Below, piece by piece: positions 1 to 32,656 of a DNA stretch of 64,000 nt. The position numbers were made by a program, and so were the translations under genes. The stretch is from Enoplosus armatus. Taxonomy: Eukaryota > Chordata > Actinopteri > Centrarchiformes > Enoplosidae. A model generated the notes under the pieces. The model ran no database searches, was not told the DNA's origin, and saw nothing but the letters and a program-made list of their open reading frames with translations. The stretch lies in the NCBI RefSeq assembly GCF_043641665.1, contig NC_092192.1:2887658-2951657 (forward strand), in the 5' to 3' direction. Position 1 is the first letter of the stretch. The number at the start of each line of letters is the position of its first letter.

Positions 1-18
1 CTGCTACTGTATGTTCAG

Positions 19-21293
<21,275 letters not shown>

Positions 21294-21339
21294 TCAAAAC
21301 TGAGACTCCTGATTGGACGGAACACTCCTGCCTGTCTGT

Positions 21340-21690
21340 CTGTCGGTTGGTAAGGAAGGGAAAGGAAAGAAAAAAAGATGGAAGAGGAGAGAGAGGAGGA
21401 AAGGATGGATGGATGGATGGATGGAAGGAGGAAAGACGAGAGAGAAGTGGGAGCAAAGGAGAAGGAAGGAGGAGGGAGGGAGAAGTAGAAAGACGAGAGG
21501 AGATTTGAGAAGAATGGTGGAGGGAGAGTCGGGGAAGAAGGAGGAAAAGAAAGACGGAGGAGGAAGAAAGAGATGTGAGGGTGTAAGGATAGACAGGACA
21601 TGAAAGGGAGGATAGGAGGGGAACAGTAAGATGGGACGAGAGAGAATGAAGGGAAGGAGAGAAGTGGAGGAAAATGTTTTGGCAGGCAGG
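21340..21690 (+). repeat. polypurine tract in gria1 3'UTR
   Basis: About 350 nt made almost only of A and G on the plus strand, including GGAT tetranucleotide repeats at 21402-21424. It lies just after the stop codon, so it is probably in the mature mRNA. The long open frames on the opposite strand here (serine/proline/leucine-rich) are a by-product of this composition. Confidence 0.85.
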
Positions 21691-22296
21691 CAGAAGGAGG
21701 AGTGTTCACGTTCACTGTGACTGGACTGACGACAACAGAACTCTGATGAACAGAAAGCACCTGAACACAACACCTGAGCTGAAGAGTCAACGAGCTCCTG
21801 CAAGACGAGCAACTGGGCTTAACGAACTATTAAAAAACTGAAACTCTACTTTTTCTACGAGCAATGTCTTAAACTAAACTCCTCCTCTTCTGCAATAATA
21901 GAACCGGGGGGGGTGGGCAGAGGAGGGATTCTTTTTTTAAAAAAAACTTCTTAATTAATGCACCCGCTCTTCTTCTTCTTCTTCACTCCTCTTCCTCCAG
22001 TTCAGCAGTAACCCTGAAAGCTTTGTCACAATCACGCTAAATGACACTTTCATATCGGAGAGGGTGGAGAGAAAGTCAAGAGTTTGAGCATGTAAACATT
22101 TTAAACCTTTTTGAACACAAACACTTGTTGGTGGTGAAAATGCTGATAATATCCAGGAGAACACCTGATGAGTGAGCTGCCTCCATAATAATACAGTTAA
22201 ATACAGTGTAAAGACAGACGTGTCCTTATATCGGATATCGTTAGAGGTCTTCAGCGGTCCAAAATGTTGAAGACAATTAGACATTAGAATATTCAC

Positions 22297-22302
22297 AATA
22301 AA
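22297..22302 (+). terminator. candidate gria1 polyadenylation signal
   Basis: AATAAA about 1.0 kb after the gria1 stop, the first clear canonical hexamer on this strand. Transcript ends are not visible from sequence, and neuronal AMPA mRNAs often use far more distal sites. Confidence 0.35.
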
Positions 22303-22414
22303 ACATTCTGTAGTCAACTGGACGATAGAAGATAATAACTCACTAACATATCTGTGAATCAAAAATCCAAAAGAAGCCTAATTGAATTGTTAATTGTTAT
22401 TTAATAGCAGTGAC

Positions 22415-22985
22415 CAGTGTTGGGAAAGCTACTTGAAAAATCTTATCAATCAAATATTTAAAAAGTGATTACTTTACTAATTACTCAACAAGAAAAGTAA
22501 TTAGTTACATTACTTTCGTTATTCAGCGCAGCTCCATCAAAGGTGCCTTTAAACAACTACAAAGCCTCCACACACACACACACACACCCATCATCTTCTG
22601 GATTTAAATAAGACGTTATGGTTTAACAGCTTATGTTAGCTTAGCATTGGTGACTGCAGTGGACCCACAGGATATCACACACCCTCCAACTCCTCCAAAA
22701 CCTGGTGATTCCTGACTGAAGAGATACCATCCAAATGCAGGCAGTGCTAACGATGGCTAGCTAGCTAGCAGCCAATAAGACACAACATGTAGTTTAATAG
22801 ACACAACTTTGCAGTTACCGGGAGATAGTAGAGGCTAACCTCCCCTGCGCCAAGCTAATGCGTCCCACAGCAGTTACGACAGTGAACAAGCCAACTCCTA
22901 ATTTGTCTAAGGACACTACTTGTTACTGAAAAAATAATCACATTACAGCAACTTATTACTAAGTAATGCATTATTGGCCAACACT
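22415..22985. mobile_element. MITE-like element with terminal inverted repeats
   Basis: Begins CAGTGTTGGGAAAGCTACTT and ends ATTATTGGCCAACACT, inverted termini of the common fish CAGTGTTGGG repeat. The inner flanks hold AAGTAATTAGTTACATTAC and TTATTACTAAGTAATG, also roughly inverted. Non-coding inside. It lies just past the putative gria1 polyadenylation signal. Confidence 0.5.
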
Positions 22986-23249
22986 CATTATCACATACCA
23001 CATGATCAGAGCTGATACAGTGTATGTTCAGGTCCATTCAGGACCCCATGGGTATCAGACGCTACCATAATTGCCATAGTATAATTTGGACCCAATCCAA
23101 CCCCCGTCCTGGTCTAGCTTCAACAGAACCAAGTGGACCTGTGAAGACCTCTAATTGGTGTCTCTGCCGCAATATTGGCTTAACATTTGCATATTCACAA
23201 CATCAGATATTATTGTTAAAGGGAGAGTAACACTTCGATACGACTCTCG

Positions 23250-23620
23250 TATCTGTAAGAAGCTACAGCCAGCAAGGGAACAGGAAGTTACTGCTCCCAG
23301 TCAAGAAATAGCCCGTCACATAAACCCCCGTAACTCTACGACGTGTTGTTTTTACACTTGAGTATTTGTGCAAATGAAACAAGCGAGATATAACGTGTTA
23401 ATTAGTGATCTTTAGAGGTGCTAATAGGTCAAGTTTGTTTCCTTTGGGCACAGACAGGCTAGCTGTTTCCCCTTGTTTCCACTATTTATGCTAAGCTAAG
23501 CTAACCTGCAGCTGGCTGTAGCTTCATGTTTCCCGTACAGACGTGAAGAGTCAATCTGAACAATCTGTATCTCGACAAGAAAGTGAATGAGCACATTTCC
23601 CAAAATGTTGAACTATACAG
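23250..23620 (+). repeat. TATGCTAAGCTAA-type repeat copy
   Basis: AACAGGAAGTTACTGCTCCC, GCTAGCTGTTTCCCCTTG, TTATGCTAAGCTAAGCTAAC, CTGGCTGTAGCTTCATG and TTTCCCAAAATGTTGAAC in family order. Confidence 0.65.
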
Positions 23621-23677
23621 TGAGAAAGCTCAACGCGCTGCAGCTGAAGAAAACACAAGCAGATGAAGAAAAGATTA

Positions 23678-23935
23678 AGGCTGCAACTAACGATTATTTT
23701 CATCATTGATTAATCTTCCAATTATTTTCTCGATTAATCAATTAGTTGTTTGGTGTAAAAAAATTGTTTAGTCCCATCAACAGTCGAAAACCTAAAAAAT
23801 ATTCAGTTTGCGGTGATAGAAAACAGAAAAGTGACTCTTCTTATCAAAACAGTTGCAGATCAGATTGACTGATCATTATAGCTAAAGAAAAAATCTGGAT
23901 CATTTTGACAACATACATCATTTTTGGAAAAAAGA
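23678..23935 (+). repeat. TCGATTAATC-type repeat copy
   Basis: GGCTGCAACTAACGATTATT TTCATCATTGATTAATC and CTCGATTAATCAATTAGTTG, the canonical start of the family. Confidence 0.65.
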
Positions 23936-25629
23936 AAAATGCTGCAAATAAATGAAACAAGCAAATTAAGGCATAAAGAAACTGCAAATACTGGAAACCT
24001 TTCTAGTTCCACAGCATTTCTGTATTTGCTTGCAGTTCTTTCTGTGTCGTCACAGACATGAAGATGTTTTCTTTTCTCTTTGTGTTTTCTGAAGTTGCAG
24101 TGAAGGGAGCTCTCGAGAGCACCATAGAAACAAAATGCTAAACGTCCACATGGTCACACTCGACGCAGTGAACTTAAACTGTATTTTGATTTTCAGCTCA
24201 GTCACAAAGTTAAAGTACGTTTAGAAAGAGTCATCCTGTTCATGACATACTGTAGATTCTCAAATAGTGGCCGGGGCCTTTAATTACCTCAACTGCAGAG
24301 GGTACCAGGCCTTTATTTGAAGCGGGCTTATATTAGACAAGTATATTTGTTTGGTAAGTATATTTACTTTAGTATGAAGCTTTATACTATTAATACAAAC
24401 TCAACACTTCTTGTATCAGTTTCAAATTAAGTAATATTAAAATCGGACAATAACACTTTAGATGAGTAATCTAGAACAAAATGTAGAAAATAGCATGATT
24501 ATATTGTTGAATTTATTAAATTAAATTGATAGAAAATAGACATTATGCTTAGTTGGCATGCACATGATATAAACAGGAGTTTATCCACTCTTATCTTCTT
24601 TACTCTTTATTTGTTCGTGGCGATCACGCCCCTGGCCGTTATTTGAGAAAATACGATATACCGTTTACTATTTTAGAGTCCTCAAACTTTTTTTTGCTCT
24701 GACTCCAACGCTGCTGAAAATATCTGGACAAGACATCGTGCTGTTTACGTTGCTTAGTTCATTCACAGGAAGGACAGAAGACACTATTGGGGTGAGTTTT
24801 CCTTGAGACATGAACTTTTCTGGTGATCTGCCCTGTGGTTTACATGAGTGAAAAAACAAAGCTCTACATGTTCATGTTTGAAATAGTTTCGGTGTCGGTC
24901 AGCTACTCTGCTTGTGTTATGGTTGAGGTCTGGTCACATGTTCCTCCTGTATTTTCTCCTCTGTGTTTTCTCGACTGAACACATGACGACGCAGCACAGC
25001 AGTAACAACTTTTTTATACTCTGAAACTGAACAAATATCAGGAATAATTCTGTTCACATTTGTATGATATGAATGATACATATGCTGAGCTACACTTGTT
25101 TGTCTAAATTATGTTATTTTTAATTCATTTATCAGTTTATATTGATTTTGATTTTGCTGATTACATTCAGATCAGTTACTCTATTTAATAAAAACTGAAC
25201 ATTATCTCGACTTTCGTATTTTTTTTTTTTATGATGAATCCTAATATTGTCATTTACTCTCGATGCAGGACATGACGTGTGTTAATGTTTGTAAGTTAGA
25301 TAAGAAGAGGGAGACTTTAGGTTGTCATGAAACCAAATAATATAAAATATATATTTCTCCCTTTTGGTTTCTGATAATGTTGTGTTTATACAACATTTGA
25401 GAACTTTGGCTACTCTTTGTAATACCTTGAGAAATATAAACATGTTTTTCTACAAAACCCTTTCTCATTTAACAGAGAGTAAAATTTCAAATGATACTGA
25501 GCCCTACTGTCACACAGCAGGGTTTCATTGTCTTTTAAATGGCTTTTTCAACTGTAGTGAGACTCTGCAGTATACTTTCCTCCTCTGTCGTGTTATGAAA
25601 CCTTCTGAAATAATGTGTTGATACTCTGA

Positions 25630-25900
25630 AGCCACAGGGCGACGCCAGATGGGAGGTTAAATCAGATTTTATCTCCCATTTCCAGCCCGACATGAGACGC
25701 ATTAGAAGTCTTTATTTCAAGTCTATTGATGGTAAAAAAAAAAAAATCCCCTCTAAAGGCCAGTACAGCTCTGTCAGATGAAGGAGTGCGATATCGAGTC
25801 TCTCTCCAGTTTAATTATCTGCCGTTATCTGGCATGACCAATTGGCAGAAATGACACTTTCTGAGTACAGAAATGACAGTCTGCAGAAAGATGTAACGTG
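25630..25900. promoter_or_regulatory. candidate conserved non-coding element
   Basis: Non-repetitive, balanced-composition sequence with dense homeodomain-like cores (CAGTTTAATTATCTGCCG, TCTGGCATGACCAATTGGCA). It differs in texture from the surrounding AT-rich, repeat-filled DNA. Purely a pattern judgement. Confidence 0.2.
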
Positions 25901-26509
25901 ATGATTGAGCCTCTGTAAAAGTTTATTTCTCAGTAAAGACGTCAAACTCTGAAAGAAAAGTTGTGACTGTCGCTAAAATGACAAAAACACTGTTTCATGA
26001 AATTAGACGGTAGCAGCTTTTTCTTTTGATGAGCAACACTCGAAAAATCCACTTTAGGAGACGAGTGACGGGAAAATTTGGGCCTGGTGGAGAAACCGAG
26101 GCAGATCAGAGGAATCTCTCTCTGGTATTGAAATGATAATGTGACGAGAGAGGCTGGAGAAGCTCAATCTGCCGACACTACAGCAGACGTTACTGAAGAA
26201 AATCACCCTGCAGAAAGCACAACACATCAACAGATCAATACACCTGAGTTTGAGGAATGTGAAACTTGTTTTCTGAAATTCGACGACAGCCAGACTCCTC
26301 AGGAAACTGAAGTCCTTCAAGGTCAGTAGGAAGCTGTTCCATCTTGTTTTATGCTGCTGTATGTTGGAGTGAAAACATTATTGCCAATATGTGTTTTAAA
26401 AATGGCTGATTGTATAATTAGTTTGACACCCGATTCATTAGAAAAGGTCTAAAACGCTGGCTTGTACGGTAAACAGAGCTTTTCCAAAACGATGACATAA
26501 GATGCTCAC

Positions 26510-26700
26510 AGTGGTGGAAGAAGTATTCGGATCCTGTACTTAAGTAAAAGTACTAATACCACACTGAAAATACTCCACTACAAGTAAAAGTCCTGCATTC
26601 AAAAGCTGACTTTTGTAAATGTATGTGAGTATTATCAGCAGAATTTACTTAAAAGTATGAAAAGTAAAAGTATTCATTCTGCAGAATATTGGTCCCTGTC
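26510..26700 (-). repeat. AAGTACT-type repeat copy
   Basis: GTGGTGGAAGAAGTATTCGG and AGTAAAAGTACTAATACCAC followed by ATTCTGCAGAATATTGG, the antisense form of the family. Confidence 0.6.
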
Positions 26701-28739
26701 AGTGTTTTACTGTTATATTTTATACGATGTTTCCAGATTAATATTACTGCATTTCCTTTGTTTAAAATGTTTCTTTGCTTTGAGGGAAATGAAAATGAAG
26801 CAGCTGCAGTTTCTGTGTAAAGTTGGAGGCTTTGTGGAGAACATGAGGCGTTTTCAAGTGGTTTGCTTCAAAGTTCAATAAAATGAGCATCTTTGCCTCC
26901 AGAGTCTTCAGCTCGGTCCCCCATGGCTCTTTCACCTTTTCTCCTTTTATATATTTCTTTGCTTTATCGATCCGTCTCTTGGTGTAGCGTCTTAATTTCC
27001 ACTTCTCTAACTTTTCCTTCCTTTCTTTGTCTTTGCTGCACACAAACCCTTATTATTGTCTTTATCGCCTGTATCCTTCTACCCTGTTCTCTCTCTTATG
27101 ACTTTTTGTCCTTGTTTCTCTCCATTAGCTTCTGCTCTTTTCGGAGCTCCCAGGACCTTTCATTGAATGGTTTGGTGTCCTGAGGGGGACATCATATCAC
27201 GTAATGCCTCATTACTCCCCCCGGCTGTGAGGGAGGACGGAGACAGACGGGGCCGAAACAGAGCCGACAATTAGCCCCAGAACGGCCCTGATTAGGAGTT
27301 TGTGGCCCATTACCTTCCACTGCTCGCCCTCGTAGAAACCTCCAAAAGAACAGCGAGGAGGAGGAGGAGGAGGAGGAGGAGGACTGGATCCCTGAGGGGC
27401 TGCAGACACCAGACCATTCTTCACGACAAAGAAGAGAAGTTTGAAATAAAGCAAAGAGCACTCAGAGAAACTTTTGTGTGTTAAAAAGAAGAACAAGAGT
27501 CAGTTATTGATTTGTGAGTCTCATTGTCTATCTGCACACAATCAGTTGTCCTTTAAAAACCAGGACTTGTAATGTGTGCTTTATGGGAAATAAGTTATAT
27601 ATTTGGGACATGTATTTATTGTATTGAAATACAGTAAAGTTAATTTTAATATAATGTGTTTGGGGACTCCTGTGTTTTACAGTCTCACTGCTTCTTTTCT
27701 GTTTATATATTAAATACGCATGTTTAGAATTTCAGTAACACATCCAGCTCATTTTATGGGCCGATATTCTGAAATGTATTTTAAAAACTTAAATACTCCG
27801 TTGTCGTCTTAAGGTCTTGTGTTACTGCAGTGAGTCGTCCCCGATAACAGACAGAAAGACAGCCTGCAGCTTAGCTGTTGAGGAGGACAGACATCCTCAA
27901 ATATTCTGCATATTTAACCATCCTGACCGTCTCTGCTGCAACAGTGGATTTTTTATTTGTTTACATTCAAGTGACAAAGACGATTATGACTCTTGTCCAT
28001 CGCGAGAGGAAATAATGTGACATAATTATAGAGCCACAGAGGAAGAGGTTTAGGTGGACAGTAAATATTAGTTTCTTAACCTTAACCAATTAGTTATTTT
28101 AATGTTCAGACATTTTCGTGCCTAAACTTTAGAGAACCTTAACTATAGAAAAGTCATACGTATCATTCTGGAGGGAAGTTACTAACAAGGTATCTTGTTG
28201 TTTAATGTGGACGACTTGTTGCTTTATTGACTACATGCTAAAGCCAGACTCCATCAGCCAACTGATGGCTATTGTGAGGGAAAGCCACCATTAAGGTATG
28301 ATTTTACTCAACTATAACAACACTAACCTGCTCCGTCCAATTTAAATGTAATAAGAGAGAATTTGCTAATGATTAGTTAGCTCTGTATTTCTCTTTTTGT
28401 CAACAAATCCCACGAGCAGATCCAAACTCGGTCCCACATAACCTGAAAGACTTGATTCGATGCTGAAAGTAGTTCCCTACAAATGCACTATTAAGTACAT
28501 TTTGGGCTGTTTTATGTCTTCAGTAGGAACCAATGAGCTTGGAGCTGAGAGCCGCAGACAGGAAGTCAGAAAGCATTGAGAGACACACTAACGTATTGTT
28601 GGTTTTGGTGTTTTTCAATAAGAAAATATAGAATAACCTTATCTAATGTCCTTTAACGAGATGGTGTTCTATGATATATGGTACATATTGACAAAGAAAT
28701 CAATTTAATAACAATGATAATAAAACAAATCTCCCCACT

Positions 28740-29060
28740 CTTGATCTCCGTCGGCCTACTTCTCCGTCAGAGTTAACAGCCCCGGGTTACAGGAGAGAGA
28801 TCTAAAGGAATCTGATTAATATAAGGTGGATTTTCAATTAAAAATAACACAGCACACCCCAGAGAAACTCCTTATCCCCCCCTCCGCCTCCCTCCTCCAT
28901 CAGCGTTGTAGCTGGGCGTTTAAGGAGGCTTATAGACAAATTACACCCTCTCAATCCAGGATCTCTGTCAGTTTCTAGTAGCTTCCGTCACAGTCTGCCT
29001 GCCGGGGAAATAACGGCTATAAATGGAGCCAAACTGGCCTCCTACCTTTCATTTTTCCCA
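28740..29060. promoter_or_regulatory. candidate conserved non-coding element
   Basis: Non-repetitive block with TCTGATTAATATAAGGTGGA, TTTCAATTAAAAATAACACA and CTGGGCGTTTAAGGAGGCTT, set between ordinary AT-rich stretches. No coding potential seen. Confidence 0.2.
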
Positions 29061-29574
29061 GTGGTGTGAAATCGTAGAAGACACAGAGTCGTCGTCGCTG
29101 TAGTGAAGTGACAGGAGGTTTAATTTAACTCCTTTTTGTACTGAATCAGACGGTGATGTCCTGAGGGAGACACAACCTGACATGATGGAAGAAAAAAAAG
29201 TGTCGAAAGACGAAACAAAAGCATAAAAGACACGTTTAATAAACATGTTTCAACCTCAAAATGTCTTCAATACCCTTCTGTTTTGTACATGTTTGCTATC
29301 TTCAGCACTTCATCCTGCTCTTTTCTATACCGTGTTGTTTGAAAAACATTTTATCTCTCTTCTGTGGTGGCATCTCTCCGTGCACATACTTTTCAGGTTT
29401 TGAGATTTCTGCCTCCAACCCTGAAACAATGGAAGTGAATGTAATTTAGTCGTGCTGCTTAAAGCATTGAAAATGAACATTTAATACATTCAACATATCC
29501 CTGTTACTCGACTTTATACCAAAGATATAATGTGCGTTTCCACCTGCCTATTTAACTACAAACAAATTAAAAAT

Positions 29575-29715
29575 TCGACCTGATGATGGCGCTAGATGAA
29601 AAAGGAGGATCACCAAAGTTATTTGGATTCATCCTCTCGGAACCGTGAATGTCTGAACCAAATTTCATGGCAATTCAGCCAACAGTTGGTGAGATATTTC
29701 AGTGGGTATCTTCCA
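29575..29715 (+). repeat. GGCGCTAGA-type repeat copy
   Basis: GACCTGATGATGGCGCTAGA, GGATTCATCCTCTCGGAACC, TTTCATGGCAATTCAGCCAA, GAGATATTTCAGTGGG. Confidence 0.65.
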
Positions 29716-31349
29716 TACTTATATTTTTAGTGACTGCTAAAGCCTCATATTAGCTGGTTGGAGTTTAAAATGATTCTGTCGCTCACATTTCTCACTTACA
29801 TTTATACTGCATTAAGGAGGGATCCATTAAGAGACGATAAAGAGAACTTTATTCATCCTGAGAGAAAAAAAGTAGGAAAGAGTGCAAATAAAAAATGTCA
29901 TTAAACAGATATCCAAAATCCAAATATACACAAAGCCAAAAAACGATTTCTCCTCCTAGCTTCGCTGCCAGTGCGGAGGAACAATTACCAAACCAATAAC
30001 TCGTTTAATACACATGTGAGTGCTGTTTCAAGACAGAGTTGACAAAATGTGAACTAATCCAACATGTTCGTCTCTGAGTGGGAGGAACACAGTGGACCGC
30101 AAATCATAGTTCACAATACACGCTTAACGCTGACATACACACACATTTAACATGCAAACACACAAACACTCATCCATGTCCGACACACACAGACGCAGCA
30201 GCAGCATGATGAAGCTCCGGTTTGTATTGAGGGATTAGAGAATCACACACGACACAACATAATGACGAAGTCGTGGAAGCAGACGGACGATTTATGGAGG
30301 AATTATGGAGGAACATCTGTTGAAAACTGTCAGATAAGAAGAAAAGTGCATAAACGACACTGAAGCTGTCAGACCGCCACAGGAAGGAGGGAAAAAAACT
30401 GAAGCCTTTTGTGTTTGCGTCTACGAGGCAGCCGGTTCGACCTCTCAGAGAGGATTATGGGGGTTTAAAATGACCATCAAACATCGACGCAAGTTGAGCA
30501 ACCCAGACAGAGGAGCCGAGCTGATTGGCTGTCAGGGAATTAACAAAAGCCAATCAAAGCGTGCAAAATGTAATTAAGGCTTTTTGGTCTACAGTGACTT
30601 GTTACAGCGAGAGTCCTTATCAGCAGCCGCAGATAGAGCTGCGATTATTATTATTATCGTCATGTGCTGAATGACTGCAGAGACGATGGGAGGAGCTGCA
30701 AGAAGAAGAAGAAGAAGAAGGTCGGAAAACCTGCGTCAACCTCTTCACTGCACATTTCACACAAAACTGCCTAAAGTTAAAATAGAAGTCTGGTGTTATT
30801 CTATGTTTCTGTTATCAGACTAAGACCAACAACTGTTAAGGTGCCTTAAGTGGGGATTCAGACCGAAAACAGCACGGCGTTGAAACAGTGCAGGGAGCTG
30901 CGATGGTTAAGGTGAGAAGTACGATCCAGGAAGTCCAGTCTGCCGATCATTTGAGATCAATTATAAGCAAGCAGATCAATAACAAAAAGAAAAGAGAATA
31001 TTAACGTTAAAAATAAAAACAGACTCAATACAAGAAATGCAAATCAGCGAAATGTTGGATATTAATGTTAATAGAAATATAACGAAATAGGACATGCGTT
31101 GGCGCCAACAGACTGGTCTCATTGAAATGAATGAGAGGGCTGAAGTTGGACTGTGACAGTTTATTGGCAATCTGTGTCAATCTGAAATCAACACCAGGCC
31201 ATCAGATTGTGTGATGAGTGATAATAACGTTGTTTTGTGTGACACCAGAGTATTCTGAATCGTTCCCAAAGAAAGAAATCAAGGACCATTGATGTGTATT
31301 ATTTGATACTAATCATAAAAGTAATCTTTTCATAAAATGATATCAGTAC

Positions 31350-31810
31350 AAAGTTGTCACGTATGCAATGTTCCAGGTAAATAACTAGCAGATGTTGGGG
31401 CCCCATACTGATAAGATTCATTATTGTTTGGGTGTCTCCCTTGGAATGTGGGAGTTATGCGATAGAGGTCTCTTTTCCTTGACCCCTAGACTGCTGTCCA
31501 AATAACTTGTATATCATAGGTTTTGGGGTACTGAGGGACCCTAGGGAAATATAAGTTTATAGATTCATGAATTATAGTAGGACCCTATGTATGCCTAAAT
31601 GTATAAAAGAAGAGTTTAAACAGTGTTCGGGGCAGCAGTACTGATTCGGCTACGGGTGCTGTACAGGTCAAGATGCGCATGCCTGTTGATCCTGATCTTT
31701 GATGCAAATAAAGAACATTATGTGAAAAGTCAGTATCAGCGGAGTCTCCTTCCATCATCGAATCATCGCCTACATCCGGGGAATGAAGAAGAAATTGACA
31801 ACACCATCAT
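31350..31810 (+). mobile_element. probable solo LTR
   Basis: An LTR-like layout: a promoter-like TATAAAAGA near 31605, a polyadenylation signal AATAAAG near 31707, then a U5-like stretch of about 90 nt ending near GAAATTGACA. No gag/pol-like reading frame or primer-binding site was seen nearby, so a solo LTR is the simplest reading. Outer ends and target duplication were not determined. Confidence 0.4.
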
Positions 31811-32589
31811 TTTGTATTAACGACTAAAGACACCACGGTTCCCTCTAAAGATCAGCTTTCGTCTCAGAGATCACACATTGTAAAGGGGCCTTCAGTCCAA
31901 CTCTCATTACTTTGACTTCCTGTCTGTGGCGTAAATCTTTAAAAACAACTCATGTATCGTATCGTACCATTTAAAAAAAAAAAAAAAGGGCTCAGCAATT
32001 TCCTAAAACAGCTGTTCACTGTCGTTTTTAGCAAACAGGAGGAAATGGTGCATCCGTTGGGGACTATTTTCAGCGGTGATGAATCCACATTTGGTGCTCT
32101 AGTGAGTATTTGGGGCAGCGGGAAGGTGTGTGTGTGGGACTGTGTCAAAATAAACTACAGTGTGTGTGTTCATGGTGATGAAGGAACATGTCACCCACTG
32201 CAACAGTGTGGCTCACTGGCGTGCTTTAATAGTTTTGGGACGACAGTGGAGCTCTTTGGCTCAGAGGAATGAAATCGTCATCATTAGTTCGTACAGCTCA
32301 TGACGTGCTGACTTCATGTACATGTGGTGACTTTAGGCTGCAGCTGACAGCCAACAACATTTAGTGGGATTCCTCATGAACAGCCTGCTGAACATTCAGG
32401 TCGCTGCTCGTGTTCACTGTGGAGGTGAATCCAGGTAAAAACACATTTTCCCTTTATTGAATTTCTGAATACCAATTAGCACACAGCAGGAGATAAAGAC
32501 ACGCAGACTAGACGAGACGAGTGGAGGATTTCAGGCTTTAAAAAAGGTGTCTGAAGTGTGTTTTTAATGGAGCTGCAGCTCAGGCGTCT

Positions 32590-32600
32590 CTGTGTGTGTG

Positions 32601-32656
<56 letters not shown>
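32590..32656. repeat. (TG)n microsatellite
   Basis: TG tract of about 65 nt with one TTTG interruption, intergenic between gria1 and nipal4. Confidence 0.9.
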
